Shown here in pieces: positions 17,235 through 26,216 of a stretch of DNA of 64,000 nt. The position numbers and the translations under genes were made by a program. The DNA is taken from contig NZ_CP087879.1 of the NCBI RefSeq assembly GCF_021442325.1, forward strand, positions 1,116,001 through 1,180,000, in the 5' to 3' direction. This DNA is from Agromyces marinus (GTDB lineage: Bacteria > Actinomycetota > Actinomycetes > Actinomycetales > Microbacteriaceae). The notes under the pieces are model-generated. The model saw only the letters and a program-made list of their open reading frames with translations. It was not told where the DNA came from and made no database searches. The first letter of the stretch is position 1; the number at the start of each line of letters is the position of its first letter.

Positions 17235-18419
17235 TCAGCGCGAGAGCAGCAGCGCCTCGCCCTGGCCGCCGCCTCCGCACAGGGCGACGGCCGCCCTGCC
17301 GCCGCCGCGCCGCGAGAGCTCGAGGGCCGCGTGCAGGGCGAGTCGGGCGCCGGAGGCGCCGATGGGGTGGCCGAGCGCGATCGCCCCGCCGTGGACGTTG
17401 ACCTTCTCGTGGTCGAGCTCGAGGTCTCGCATCGACTGGAGCGACACGGCCGCGAAGGCCTCGTTGATCTCGACGAGGTCGAGGTCGGCGGCGTTCCAGC
17501 CGTCGCGGTCGAGCGCTGCGGCGATCGCGTTCGAGGGCTGCGAGTGCAGCGAGTTGTCGGGGCCGGCGACCTGGCCGGATGCGCCGACGAGGGCGAGCCA
17601 GGGCAGCCCGCGCTCCTCGGCCCAGGTGCGGGAGGCGACGACGACGGCCGCGGCGCCGTCGGAGATGGGCGAGGAGTTGCCGGCGGTGATCGCGCCGCCC
17701 TCGGCGAAGGCCGGGCGGAGCTTTCCGAGGGTCTCGGCCGTGGAGTCGGGGCGGACGCCCTCGTCGGCCCCGACGATGACGGGGTCGCCCTTGCGCTGGG
17801 GGATCTCGACCGGCACGATCTCGTCGTCGAACAGCCCGTCGGCCTGGGCGGCCCCGGCGCGCACGTGGGATGCCGCGGCCACTTCGTCCTGCTCGGTTCG
17901 CCCGAGTCCGTACCGGGCGTTGAACCGTTCGGTGGACGCGCCCATCGACTCGTGGTCGAAGGCGTCGGTGAGGCCGTCGTGGGCGGTGACGTCGAGCATC
18001 TCGACGTTGCCGTAGAGCGTGCCCCTGCGCGAGCCGGGGAGCACGTGGGGAGCGTTGGTCATGGACTCCTGGCCGCCGGCGACGACGACCTCGGCCTCGC
18101 CGAGGCGGATGAGCCGGGCGGCGTCGGCGATCGCGACGAGGCCCGAGAGGCACACCTTGTTGATCGTGACCGCGGGGACGCGCCAGGGGATGCCGGCCGC
18201 GACGGCCGACTGCTTGGCGGGGTTCTGGCCGGCACCGGCCTGGAGCACCTGGCCCATGATGACGGCGTCGACGTCGTCGGGGGAGACCCCGGCCTTCTCG
18301 ATCGCGCCGCGGATGGCGACCGTGCCGAGTTCGACGGCGGTGCGGCTGCCGAGGTTGCCGGCGATGCGGCCGAACGGGGTGCGGGCGCCGGCGATGATCA
18401 CGACGTCGGGAACGCTCAT
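17235..18419 (-). CDS. Acetyl-CoA acetyltransferase (thiolase)
   Basis: This 394-residue degradative or biosynthetic thiolase cleaves acetoacetyl-CoA to two acetyl-CoA (or the reverse). The active-site residues are all present: C90 in NKVCLSG, H351 in [10 protein letters not shown] and C381 in CGGGGQGEA. It is divergent from the solute-binding protein gene of a branched-chain-type importer, with a 121-bp shared control region that contains an inverted repeat. With the CoA-transferase and 3-hydroxybutyrate dehydrogenase downstream on the other strand it completes a route from 3-hydroxybutyrate to acetyl-CoA. A candidate -10 (TACACT, minus strand 18472-18477) lies upstream. Confidence 0.92.
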   Translation of the reverse strand: MSVPDVVIIAGARTPFGRIAGNLGSRTAVELGTVAIRGAIEKAGVSPDDVDAVIMGQVLQAGAGQNPAKQSAVAAGIPWRVPAVTINKVCLSGLVAIADAARLIRLGEAEVVVAGGQESMTNAPHVLPGSRRGTLYGNVEMLDVTAHDGLTDAFDHESMGASTERFNARYGLGRTEQDEVAAASHVRAGAAQADGLFDDEIVPVEIPQRKGDPVIVGADEGVRPDSTAETLGKLRPAFAEGGAITAGNSSPISDGAAAVVVASRTWAEERGLPWLALVGASGQVAGPDNSLHSQPSNAIAAALDRDGWNAADLDLVEINEAFAAVSLQSMRDLELDHEKVNVHGGAIALGHPIGASGARLALHAALELSRRGGGRAAVALCGGGGQGEALLLSR

Positions 18420-18487
18420 GTCGGGTGGACTCCTTCGTCTCGAGGCTTGCGCATCGTGCGCGGTTGACTCTAGTGTACGTTCCTGAG

Positions 18488-18507
18488 ACCTGAACCACCT
18501 GTCAGGT
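18488..18507. promoter_or_regulatory. Candidate operator between the thiolase and livJ-like genes
   Basis: ACCTG-T-CAGGT (18497-18507) is a perfect 11-bp palindrome, and a further ACCTGA at 18488-18493 pairs with TCAGGT at 18502-18507. It overlaps the expected -35 region of the thiolase promoter (-10 TACACT at 18472-18477, minus strand). The TetR-type protein encoded at 24814 is the natural candidate to bind it (inference). Confidence 0.45.
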
Positions 18508-18540
18508 TTGACATCGTCGTCACCCAGAGAGGCTCACAGC

Positions 18541-19737
18541 ATGCGAGTTGCACCGAAGTATCTCGCCCCGGCGTTCGTCGCCGTCGCGGCGCTGACCCTG
18601 GTCGGATGCGCTCCGACCACCACCGCGGGAGGCGACGCCGACACCGGCGATGCAGCCCCCGTCGCCATCGGCATGATCACGTCGCAGACCGGCCCCCTCG
18701 CCGCCTACGGCGAGGCCTACACCGCCGGGTTCGAAGCCGGCCTCGACTACGCCACGGACGGCACCGGCGCCGTCGACGGCCGCGAACTCGACATCACCTG
18801 GGCGGACGACCAGGGCAACCCCGACACCGCGGTCGCCAAGGCCAAGGACCTCATCGGCCAGGGCACCTCCGTGCTCGCGGGCACCGTCGTCTCGGGCATC
18901 GCGGTCTCGCTCGCCGAACAGGCCGAGCAGAACGAGATCCTCTACATCTCGGGCCCCGCCGCCGCCGACGCGATCACGGGTGTCAACGAGTACACCTTCC
19001 GCTCGGGCCGGCAGACCTACCAGGACGTCGCGACCGCGGGAACGTTCATCGGCGACCCCGAGGGCAAGAAGGTCGTCGTGTTCGCGCAGGACACCGCGTT
19101 CGGCCAGGGCAACCTCGCCGGCGTCGAAGCGGTGCTCGGCGGCCAGGGCGCCGAGGTGCAGGGCGTGCTCGTCGCAGAGGACGCGACCGAGTTCACCCCG
19201 TTCGCGCAGCAACTCCTCGACGCCGACGCCGACCTCGTCTTCGTCGCCTGGGCCGGGGCCTCCTCTGGCGCGATGTGGACCTCGCTGCAGCAGCAGGGCG
19301 TGTTCGACGCGGTCCCGGTCGTGACCGGGCTCGGAGACGTCGCGACCTACCAGGCCTACGGCGACGCCTCCTCGGAGATCTCGTTCCTCAACCACTACTT
19401 CGGCGGCGCGGCGGGCACCGACGTCGAAGCCGCGATGATCGAGCGGCTCGAGGAGGACGGCGCCGAGCCCGACCTCTTCTCGGTCGACGGGTTCGTGGCC
19501 GCGCAGATGATCGTGCAGGCCGTCCGCGAGGGCGGCGACGACGTCGCGGCCATGATCGAGGCACTCGAGGGATGGACGTTCGAGTCGGTCAAGGGCGAGA
19601 TCACCGTCCGCGCCGAGGACCACGCGCTCATCCAGCCGATGTACCAGGTCAAACTCGTCGACGGCGCCGACGGCTGGGCGCCCGAACTCGTCGACACCGT
19701 CGACGCCGAGGACGTCGCCCCGCCGGTCGCCGGCTGA
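18541..19737 (+). CDS. Branched-chain-type ABC transporter substrate-binding lipoprotein
   Basis: This 398-residue periplasmic-binding protein of the LivJ/Peripla_BP_6 class has a lipoprotein signal (hydrophobic run, lipobox LVGC at about residues 18-21). The mature protein begins with an acidic linker and then PVAIGMITSQTGPLAAYGEAYTAG and ITWADDQGNPDTA, as in LivJ. I chose the ATG at 18541, 8 nt after gagagg; a TTG at 18508 is less likely. It is divergent from the thiolase gene and is followed by livG-livF-livH-livM. The family binds amino acids but also many amides, carboxylates and aromatics, so substrate is open. The neighbours suggest a hydroxyacid or its oligomers. Confidence 0.88.
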   Translation: MRVAPKYLAPAFVAVAALTLVGCAPTTTAGGDADTGDAAPVAIGMITSQTGPLAAYGEAYTAGFEAGLDYATDGTGAVDGRELDITWADDQGNPDTAVAKAKDLIGQGTSVLAGTVVSGIAVSLAEQAEQNEILYISGPAAADAITGVNEYTFRSGRQTYQDVATAGTFIGDPEGKKVVVFAQDTAFGQGNLAGVEAVLGGQGAEVQGVLVAEDATEFTPFAQQLLDADADLVFVAWAGASSGAMWTSLQQQGVFDAVPVVTGLGDVATYQAYGDASSEISFLNHYFGGAAGTDVEAAMIERLEEDGAEPDLFSVDGFVAAQMIVQAVREGGDDVAAMIEALEGWTFESVKGEITVRAEDHALIQPMYQVKLVDGADGWAPELVDTVDAEDVAPPVAG

Positions 19738-19740
19738 TCC

Positions 19741-19776
19741 GATCCGCCCGATCCGCCCGATCCGACCCGACCCGAC
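19741..19776. repeat. Short tandem repeats between the binding-protein gene and livG
   Basis: gatccgccc is repeated twice (19741-19758) and grades into gatccgaccc and further gaccc units. The repeats fill most of the 63-bp gap and may affect relative expression of the binding protein and the transporter core. Confidence 0.55.
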
Positions 19777-19800
19777 CGCGAACCGAAGGACGCTTCGACC

Positions 19801-20556
19801 ATGACCGACCACCCGGCGCTCGAACTCGAGCACGTCTCGCTCAGCATCGGCGGCGCACACCTGCTCAGGGACGTGTCGCTCGCCGTGCCCGTGGGAGAGA
19901 TGCTCGGCGTCATCGGCCCGAACGGGGCCGGCAAGACGACGCTGTTCAACGTCGTCTCCGGCATCCTGAAGCCGACCGAGGGGTCGGTTCGCCTCGCCGG
20001 CGCCGACGTGACCGCCCACCCCGTCCACCGGCGGGCGGCGGCCGGGCTCGGCCGCACGTTCCAGACCTCGAGCCTGTTCCCCGCACTCGACGTCCTGGAG
20101 AACGTGCGGCTGGCGGCTCAGGCGCGCGAGGGCCGCGCGGCATCCGTGTTCCGAACCCCCAGGCGCACGGATGCCGCCACCGGCCGAGCACTCGCCGCCC
20201 TCGAGGAGGTCGGCATGGCCCACCGGGCCGATGCCGGCGCCTCCGGGCTCAGCCACGGCGAGAAGCGCAAGGTCGAGATCGCGATGCTCATCGCGATGGA
20301 GCCACGCGTGATCCTCCTCGACGAGCCCATGGCGGGCGTCGGCTCGGCCGACGTCCCCGCGCTCACCGAGGTCATCCGCGGGCTCCACCGCGGCGGGCGC
20401 ACCGTGCTCATGGTCGAGCACCACATGGACGTCGTCCTCGGCCTGGCCGACCGGGTCGCCGTCATGCACCACGGCGAACTGCTCGCCGCCGACTCCCCGG
20501 AGGCCGTCATGGCGAACCCCACCGTCCAGTCCGCCTACCTCGGGACCGCAGCATGA
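19801..20556 (+). CDS. livG: Branched-chain-type ABC transporter ATP-binding protein (LivG class)
   Basis: This 251-residue ATPase has Walker A GPNGAGKTT, the LivG-type insert after the Q-loop (ARTFQ-like GRTFQTSSLFPALDVLENV), a signature reading LSHGEKRKVEIAM and Walker B ILLDEPMAGV. The C-terminus shows the LivG/BCA_ABC_TP tail (HHGELLAADSPEAVM). It starts with ATG after gaagga and overlaps livF by 4 bp. It forms the importer with the next three genes. Confidence 0.9.
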   Translation: MTDHPALELEHVSLSIGGAHLLRDVSLAVPVGEMLGVIGPNGAGKTTLFNVVSGILKPTEGSVRLAGADVTAHPVHRRAAAGLGRTFQTSSLFPALDVLENVRLAAQAREGRAASVFRTPRRTDAATGRALAALEEVGMAHRADAGASGLSHGEKRKVEIAMLIAMEPRVILLDEPMAGVGSADVPALTEVIRGLHRGGRTVLMVEHHMDVVLGLADRVAVMHHGELLAADSPEAVMANPTVQSAYLGTAA

Positions 20557-21284
20557 CCCGCGAGCATCCGGCCGCAGAACCCATCCTGTCGGTCCGCGGC
20601 CTGCACGGCCGGATCGCGGGACAGCAGGTCGTCGAGGACGTCGCGTTCGACGTGCCCGCGACGGGCGTGACCGCCCTGCTCGGACGCAACGGCGTCGGCA
20701 AGACCTCGACGATCAGGTCGATCCTCGGCCTGATCGAACGCACCGGCGAGGTGCGCCTCGCGGGCGAGCGCATCGACCGGCTCCCGACCCACCGCATCGT
20801 CGGACGCGGCGTCGCCTACGTGCCCGAGGACCGCGAGGTCTTCGGAACGCTCACCGTCGAGGAGAACCTCCGGCTGGCCGAGCGCGACCGGATGCCGCGG
20901 CGCGAGCTCGTGGCATCCCTCTTCCCCGACCTGGTCGCCCGCCGCGGCCAGCGAGCGGGCACCCTCTCGGGCGGGCAGCAGCAGATGCTCTCGCTCGCCC
21001 GCGCCCTCGTCAACGAGAACCGGCTCCTGCTGGTCGACGAACCCACGAAGGGCCTCGCACCGCGCATCGTCGACGAGGTGGCCGATGCGCTCGCCGAGGC
21101 CGCGCGGACCGCACCGATCCTGCTCGTCGAGCAGAACCTCCACGTCGTGCGGCGACTGGCCGAACGCGTGGTCGTGCTCTCCTCGGGCCGCGTCGTGTTC
21201 ACCGGCACGGCCGGTGAGCTCCTCGACGACCACGACCGCGTGCAGCGCTTCCTCGGCGTGCACGACGAACGGGAGGCCGCCTGA
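20553..21284 (+). CDS. livF: Branched-chain-type ABC transporter ATP-binding protein (LivF class)
   Basis: This 243-residue ATPase has Walker A GRNGVGKTS, signature LSGGQQQMLSLARAL and Walker B LLLVDEPTKGLAP, all typical of LivF. The ATG start overlaps the livG stop (ATGA). It is the second ATPase of the importer; LivF and LivG normally form a heterodimer. Confidence 0.9.
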   Translation: MTREHPAAEPILSVRGLHGRIAGQQVVEDVAFDVPATGVTALLGRNGVGKTSTIRSILGLIERTGEVRLAGERIDRLPTHRIVGRGVAYVPEDREVFGTLTVEENLRLAERDRMPRRELVASLFPDLVARRGQRAGTLSGGQQQMLSLARALVNENRLLLVDEPTKGLAPRIVDEVADALAEAARTAPILLVEQNLHVVRRLAERVVVLSSGRVVFTGTAGELLDDHDRVQRFLGVHDEREAA

Positions 21285-22159
21285 TGGACACCCTGATCCT
21301 GCTGCTCGTCACGGGCCTCGGCCTCGGCGCGCTGTACTTCCTCGTCGCCAGCGGGCTCTCCCTCATCTACGGGCTCATGGGCGTGCTGAACTTCGCCCAC
21401 GGCGCCTTCCTCACGATCGCGGCATTCCTCGGCTGGGAGGTCGGGCGTCGCATCTCCGACGGCACGTGGACGGGCCTGGTGATCTCCGCGGTCGTCGGCA
21501 TCCTCGTCGGCGCGACCGTCGCCGTGCTCACCGAGGTGCTCATCATCCGACGCCTCTACGAGCGCCACATCGAGCAGGCGCTCGTCACGGTCGGCATCTC
21601 CCTCGCCGCGGTCGCCCTGTTCGAGGGCATCTGGGGCACCGACCCGATCTACACCGACCGGCCCGCCTGGCTCACCCAGACCACCGAGATCCTCGGCGCC
21701 CGCATCCCGAACGACCGGTTCCTGCTCATCGCGTGCGCCGCGCTCGTGCTCGGCGGCATCGTGCTCTTCCTCAGACGCACCAGGTACGGCCTCATCATCC
21801 GCGCGGGCGTCGAGAACCGGAACATGGTGACCGCGCTCGGCATCGACGTCCGCCGCTCGTTCACGCTCGTGTTCGCCATCGGCGGCGCCGCCGCCGGACT
21901 CGGCGGCGTGCTGGCATCCGTCTACTACGGGTACGTCTCGGCGCACCTCGGATCGATCCTGCTCATCTTCGCGTTCATCGTGACCGTCATCGGCGGCCTC
22001 GGCTCGCTCACGGGCGCCGCGATCGCGTCGGTGCTCGTGGCCGTACTGCAGCAGTTCGCGAACTTCTTCCTCGGCGGCACCGGCGACCTCGTCGTCGTCG
22101 TGCTCCTCGCCGCCGTGCTGCTCATCCGCCCGCGTGGACTCATGGGGAAGGCCGCATGA
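21284..22159 (+). CDS. livH: Branched-chain-type ABC transporter permease (LivH class)
   Basis: This 291-residue membrane protein has about eight helices and the LivH signature GLSLIYGLMGVLNFAHGAFL. The EAA-like loop is IRAGVENRNMVTALGIDVRRSFTL. It shares one base with the livF stop (TGATG) and overlaps livM by 4 bp, so the importer genes are translationally coupled. Confidence 0.9.
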   Translation: MDTLILLLVTGLGLGALYFLVASGLSLIYGLMGVLNFAHGAFLTIAAFLGWEVGRRISDGTWTGLVISAVVGILVGATVAVLTEVLIIRRLYERHIEQALVTVGISLAAVALFEGIWGTDPIYTDRPAWLTQTTEILGARIPNDRFLLIACAALVLGGIVLFLRRTRYGLIIRAGVENRNMVTALGIDVRRSFTLVFAIGGAAAGLGGVLASVYYGYVSAHLGSILLIFAFIVTVIGGLGSLTGAAIASVLVAVLQQFANFFLGGTGDLVVVVLLAAVLLIRPRGLMGKAA

Positions 22160-23244
22160 CCAAGACCTCGCTCCGCCTGCTCGTCGGCGGCATCCTGCTC
22201 GTCATCGCCCTCGCGGTGCTGCCGCTGCTCGCCATCGACATCCCGGGCGTCCTGCCCGGCCCGACCTACACGCCGGGAACCCTGCAGCTGCTCGCCTTCG
22301 CCCTGCTCATCGCCGCGCTCGCGCTCACCTACCGCATGATGTTCGGCCTGGCCGGCCTGCTCTCGTTCGGCCACGCGCTGTTCTTCGCCGCGGGCGCGTA
22401 CGGCCTGGCGATGACCCTGGAGGCGTTCGGCCCGGCCGAGTGGCCGAGCGCGCTCGTGTTCACGGTGTCGATCCTCGTCACGCTCGTGCTCGGCTTCGTG
22501 CTCGCGGCGACCGTCGGCGCGCTCGCCCTGCGCGTCACCGGGATCTCGTTCGCGATGGTCACCCTCGCGTTCGCCCAGGCCGGGTCGGTGCTCATCCGCC
22601 GCAACCCCGGCAGCGCGACCGGCGGCGAGGAGGGCCTGCCGCTGGACACGACCCACGTGCCCGGCGACCTCGTCGGCGTCGTCGACACCCGCAACCTCTA
22701 CTGGGTCGCCCTCGGCATCCTCGTCGCGGTGTACCTCGTCGTGCTGTGGGTCGAGAAGAGCCGTGCCGGCCATGTCGCCGAGGCGGTCCGCGAGAACGAG
22801 CTCCGGGTGCGCGTCATCGGCATGCGCCCCTACAACGTCAAGCTCCTCGTGTTCATCGCCGCGAGCGTGCTCGCCTCGGTCGCGGGCATGGGCTACCTGC
22901 TGCTCCAGTCCGGAGCCGCGCCGCGCGTCGCGACCGCCGACTTCACGCTCACGCTGCTCGTCATCGTCGTCCTCGGCGGTGTGGGGGCGCGCTGGGGCGC
23001 GGTCGTCGGCGGTATCGTCTACACACTGCTCGACCAGCGGCTCACGGCGCTCGCCGGGTCGGACGCGATCGCCGCCCTGCCCGACGTGCTCCGGATCCCG
23101 CTGTCCGAGCCGCTGTTCATCCTGGGCACGCTGTTCGTGCTCGTGGTCCTGTTCCTCCCGGGGGGCATCGCGGGGCTCCCGGCACGCATCGCCACGGGCC
23201 GCAAGCAGCACCCGGTCGAGCCGGAGGGGGCCGTCGATGCCTGA
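22156..23244 (+). CDS. livM: Branched-chain-type ABC transporter permease (LivM class)
   Basis: This 362-residue permease has eight to nine predicted helices, the LivM motif GLAGLLSFGHALFFAAGAYG and the EAA loop VRENELRVRVIGMRPYNVKL. The ATG overlaps the livH stop by 4 bp, and its last 8 bp overlap the acyl-CoA ligase gene, which makes the ligase part of the same operon. Confidence 0.9.
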   Translation: MTKTSLRLLVGGILLVIALAVLPLLAIDIPGVLPGPTYTPGTLQLLAFALLIAALALTYRMMFGLAGLLSFGHALFFAAGAYGLAMTLEAFGPAEWPSALVFTVSILVTLVLGFVLAATVGALALRVTGISFAMVTLAFAQAGSVLIRRNPGSATGGEEGLPLDTTHVPGDLVGVVDTRNLYWVALGILVAVYLVVLWVEKSRAGHVAEAVRENELRVRVIGMRPYNVKLLVFIAASVLASVAGMGYLLLQSGAAPRVATADFTLTLLVIVVLGGVGARWGAVVGGIVYTLLDQRLTALAGSDAIAALPDVLRIPLSEPLFILGTLFVLVVLFLPGGIAGLPARIATGRKQHPVEPEGAVDA

Positions 23245-24817
23245 CGGGGCATGCACGCTGGGTCGCTGGACCGCCGATCGGGCGCGGACCGCGCCCGACG
23301 CGGTCGCGGTCGACGACCGGGGGGTCGCGCTGACCTACCGCGGGCTGGACGAGCGCGCCGCACGGCTCGCCGCGACGTTCCGCGAGGCGGGGTACGCGAT
23401 CGGCGACCGCGTCGCGACGATCACGGGCAACAGCGCCGACCACGTCGTGCTGTTCTTCGCCTGCGCGAAGGCCGGACTCGTGCTCGTGCCGCTGTCGTGG
23501 CGGCTCTCGCCGCGTGAGCTCGCGGAGCAGCTCGAGATCGCCGACCCCGTGCTGCTGCTCGTCGAGGACGAGTTCGCCACGCTCGCGCGCGCCACGCTGG
23601 CCCGCGTCGCACGGCGCATCCCGGTCGCCGCGCTCGGCGCGCACGGCGTCGAGCAGCGCGTGCCGCACCCGGGCGCGCGTACCGAGACGCCCGAGACCCG
23701 CACCGAGGTCCGCGACGACGACGTGCTGCTCATCGTGTTCACGTCGGGCACGACGTCTCGCCCGAAGGGCGCGATGCTCACGCACGCGAACTGCTTCTGG
23801 ACGAACCTGTCGCTGTCCAAGACCATCCAGATCGCCGAGCACGACGTCGTGCTGGCGGTCATGCCGCAGTTCCACGTCGGCGGATGGAACATCCAGCCGC
23901 TGCTGGCGTGGTGGTCCGGGGCCACGGTCGTGCTCGAGCGCACGTTCGATCCGGGCCGGGTGCTCCGGCTGGTGGCGGAGCGCCGGATCACGACGATGAT
24001 GGGCGTGCCCGCGAACTACCTCTTCCTCGCCCAGCACCCTGACTTCGCGCACACCGACCTCTCGAGCCTCGGGCACGCGGTCGTCGGCGGCGCCCCGATG
24101 CCGCCCGCGCTGCTGCGCACCTGGCACGCGCGCGGCGTCGCGCTCACGCAGGGCTACGGGCTCACCGAGGCCTCGCCCAACGTGCTGTGCCTGCCCGACC
24201 GCGAGGCACGGGAGCGCGTCGGCTCGGCGGGCGTCGCATACGCGCACGTCGACGTGCGCGTCGCCGACCCGGCGACGGGCGAGCTGCTCGCCGGCGCGGC
24301 GGAGGGCGAGCTCCTCGTCGCCGGCCCGGGGGTGTTCCCCGGCTACTTCCGCGACCCCGAGGCGACCGCGGCGGCGCTGCGGGACGGCTGGCTGCACACG
24401 GGCGACCTCGTCCGGCGCGACGCCGACGGCCACTTCACGATCGTCGACCGGCTCTCCGACGTGTACATCTCGGGCGGCGAGGGCGTCTCGCCGGCCGAGG
24501 TCGAGTCCGTGCTGATCGCCCACCCGGCCGTCGCCGACGTCGCGGTCGTGGGCGTGCCCGACGAGCGCTGGGGCGAGGCCGGCTCGGCCTGGGTGGTCCT
24601 GCGGCCGGGCGCGATCACGGATGCCGCCGAGCTGGCCGAGTTCGCCCGCGGCTCGCTCGCGGGCTACAAGGTGCCGCGCGACATCCGCTTCATCGACGAG
24701 ATCCCGCGCTCGACCGCGGCCAAGACCCTGCGCCGCGTGCTCGCCGAACGGGCCGCACGGCTGCGCGAGGCCGAACGCGAGGCCGGGTCCGCATCGACGA
24801 CGGAGGTGGACGCATGA
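23237..24817 (+). CDS. Acyl-CoA synthetase (AMP-forming)
   Basis: This 526-residue ANL-superfamily ligase activates a carboxylic acid as acyl-AMP and then acyl-CoA. The P-loop FTSGTTSRPKGAM is at about 167-179. Other motifs are the GYGLTE adenylate motif, the hinge-region DLVRRDADGHFTIVDRLSDVYISGGE and the catalytic Lys near the C-terminus (PRSTAAKTLRR). The ATG lies inside the end of livM (8-bp overlap) with a strong ribosome site (ggaggggg, 23223-23230). Chain-length preference cannot be read. Co-location with import and 3-hydroxybutyrate genes suggests a short- or medium-chain (hydroxy)acid. Confidence 0.88.
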   Translation: MPDGACTLGRWTADRARTAPDAVAVDDRGVALTYRGLDERAARLAATFREAGYAIGDRVATITGNSADHVVLFFACAKAGLVLVPLSWRLSPRELAEQLEIADPVLLLVEDEFATLARATLARVARRIPVAALGAHGVEQRVPHPGARTETPETRTEVRDDDVLLIVFTSGTTSRPKGAMLTHANCFWTNLSLSKTIQIAEHDVVLAVMPQFHVGGWNIQPLLAWWSGATVVLERTFDPGRVLRLVAERRITTMMGVPANYLFLAQHPDFAHTDLSSLGHAVVGGAPMPPALLRTWHARGVALTQGYGLTEASPNVLCLPDREARERVGSAGVAYAHVDVRVADPATGELLAGAAEGELLVAGPGVFPGYFRDPEATAAALRDGWLHTGDLVRRDADGHFTIVDRLSDVYISGGEGVSPAEVESVLIAHPAVADVAVVGVPDERWGEAGSAWVVLRPGAITDAAELAEFARGSLAGYKVPRDIRFIDEIPRSTAAKTLRRVLAERAARLREAEREAGSASTTEVDA

Positions 24818-25473
24818 GCGCGGCACCGCGCACCGCGCGCGGCGAGAAGACGCGCAGGAGGCTCCTCGAGGCCGCCGAGCACGTGTTCGCCGAGCACGGG
24901 TACACCGAGGCATCCGTCTCGCGCATAACCGAGCGCGCGGGCGTCGGGCAGGGAACGTTCTACCTGTACTTCGACTCGAAGCTCGACGTGTTCGACGAAC
25001 TCGTCGAGGACCTGAACCAGCGCGTGCGCCACGCCATGAGCGAGGGTGCGCGCGGCGCGAGCACGAGGCTCGAGGCCGAGCGCGCCGGCTTCGCGGGGTT
25101 CTTCCGGTTCACCGCCGAGCACCCCGCCCTGTACCGGGTCGTGCGCGAGGCCGAGTTCGTCTCGCCGGGCGCGCTCCGGATGCACTACACGCGCATCGTC
25201 GAGGGCTACATCGACGGGCTCCGGCAGGCGCAGGATGACGGCGAGATCACCGACATCGACCCGACGGTGGCCGCCTGGGCTCTCATGGGCATCGGCGAGA
25301 TGATCGGCATGCGCTGGGTGCTGTGGGGCACCGGCGGCGACGGCGCGGGCGGCGACGCCGACCCGACCGCTTCGGGCACCTCCGCCGTCCCGGATCACGT
25401 GTTCGACGAGATGATGCGATTCATCGGCGGCGCCCTCGGGCGCGGCCGTGGCGAAGGGGAGGGCGGTTCATGA
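24814..25473 (+). CDS. TetR-family transcriptional regulator
   Basis: This 219-residue protein has an N-terminal TetR helix-turn-helix (TRRRLLEAAEHVFAEHGY; VSRITERAGVGQGTFYLYF) and a C-terminal ligand domain with FFRFTAEHPALYRVVREAEF, a pattern seen in TetR_C_11-type regulators of acyl-CoA metabolism. It starts inside the ligase stop (ATGA) and ends inside the next gene (ATGA), so it is embedded in the operon. It is the obvious candidate to bind the inverted repeat at 18488-18507 and to sense an acyl-CoA (inference). Confidence 0.88.
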   Translation: MSAAPRTARGEKTRRRLLEAAEHVFAEHGYTEASVSRITERAGVGQGTFYLYFDSKLDVFDELVEDLNQRVRHAMSEGARGASTRLEAERAGFAGFFRFTAEHPALYRVVREAEFVSPGALRMHYTRIVEGYIDGLRQAQDDGEITDIDPTVAAWALMGIGEMIGMRWVLWGTGGDGAGGDADPTASGTSAVPDHVFDEMMRFIGGALGRGRGEGEGGS

Positions 25474-26216
25474 CTTCACTGGCAGGCCGGCGCGCGATCG
25501 TCACCGGCGGTGCGAGCGGCATCGGGCTCGCGTGCGCCGAGGCGCTCGCCGGCGCGGGGGCGCACGTGGTCATCGCGGACCTGAACGGAGCCGCCGCCGC
25601 CGAGGCGGCCGACCGCGTCGGCGGCGAGGCGTGGCGGGTCGACCTCGGCGAGACCGCCGCGCTCGCGGAGCTCTCGCTCGAGGCCGACATCCTCGTCAAC
25701 AACGCCGGGCTCCAGCACGTGCGCCCCATCGAGGAGTTCGAGCCCGAACGCTTCTCGCTGCTGCTCCGCGTCATGCTCGAGGCGCCGTTCCTGCTCATCC
25801 GGGCGGCGCTGCCCGGCATGTACGAGCGCGGCTGGGGTCGGGTGATCAACGTCTCGAGCGTGCACGGCCTGCGTGCCTCGCCGTACAAGTCGGCGTACGT
25901 CGCGGCCAAGCACGGGCTCGAAGGCCTCTCGAAGGTCACGGCGCTCGAGGGCGGCGCGCACGGCGTGACCTCGAACTGCGTCAACCCGGGCTACGTGCGC
26001 ACCCCGCTCGTCGAGCAGCAGGTCGCCGACCAGGCGAGGGTGCACGGCATCCCCGAGGCCGATGTCGTCGAGAAGGTCATGCTCACCGAGTCGGCGATCA
26101 AGCGGCTGGTCGAGCCGGCGGAGGTCGCGAGCCTCGTGCGCTGGCTCGCGAGCGAGGACGCCCGCATGGTGACCGGCGCGAGCTACACGATGGACGGCGG
26201 ATGGAGCGCCCGATGA
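25470..26216 (+). CDS. bdhA: 3-Hydroxybutyrate dehydrogenase (SDR family)
   Basis: This 248-residue short-chain dehydrogenase should oxidise D-3-hydroxybutyrate to acetoacetate with NAD. It has TGGASGIG for NAD binding, NNAG, the catalytic Ser in NVSSVHGL and the Tyr/Lys of SAYVAAKHG. Further stretches are characteristic of 3-hydroxybutyrate dehydrogenases: AGLQHVRPIEEF, SPYKSAYVAAKHGLEGL and NCVNPGYVRTPLVEQQV. The start overlaps the TetR stop and the end overlaps the next hydrolase gene (both ATGA). The substrate assignment is supported by the CoA-transferase pair downstream. Confidence 0.88.
   Translation: MTSLAGRRAIVTGGASGIGLACAEALAGAGAHVVIADLNGAAAAEAADRVGGEAWRVDLGETAALAELSLEADILVNNAGLQHVRPIEEFEPERFSLLLRVMLEAPFLLIRAALPGMYERGWGRVINVSSVHGLRASPYKSAYVAAKHGLEGLSKVTALEGGAHGVTSNCVNPGYVRTPLVEQQVADQARVHGIPEADVVEKVMLTESAIKRLVEPAEVASLVRWLASEDARMVTGASYTMDGGWSAR

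Noticed and set aside
18508-18540. Upstream TTG start for the solute-binding protein
   Set aside because: It would place 11 polar residues before the lipoprotein signal and overlap the operator; the ATG at 18541 has a proper ribosome site.
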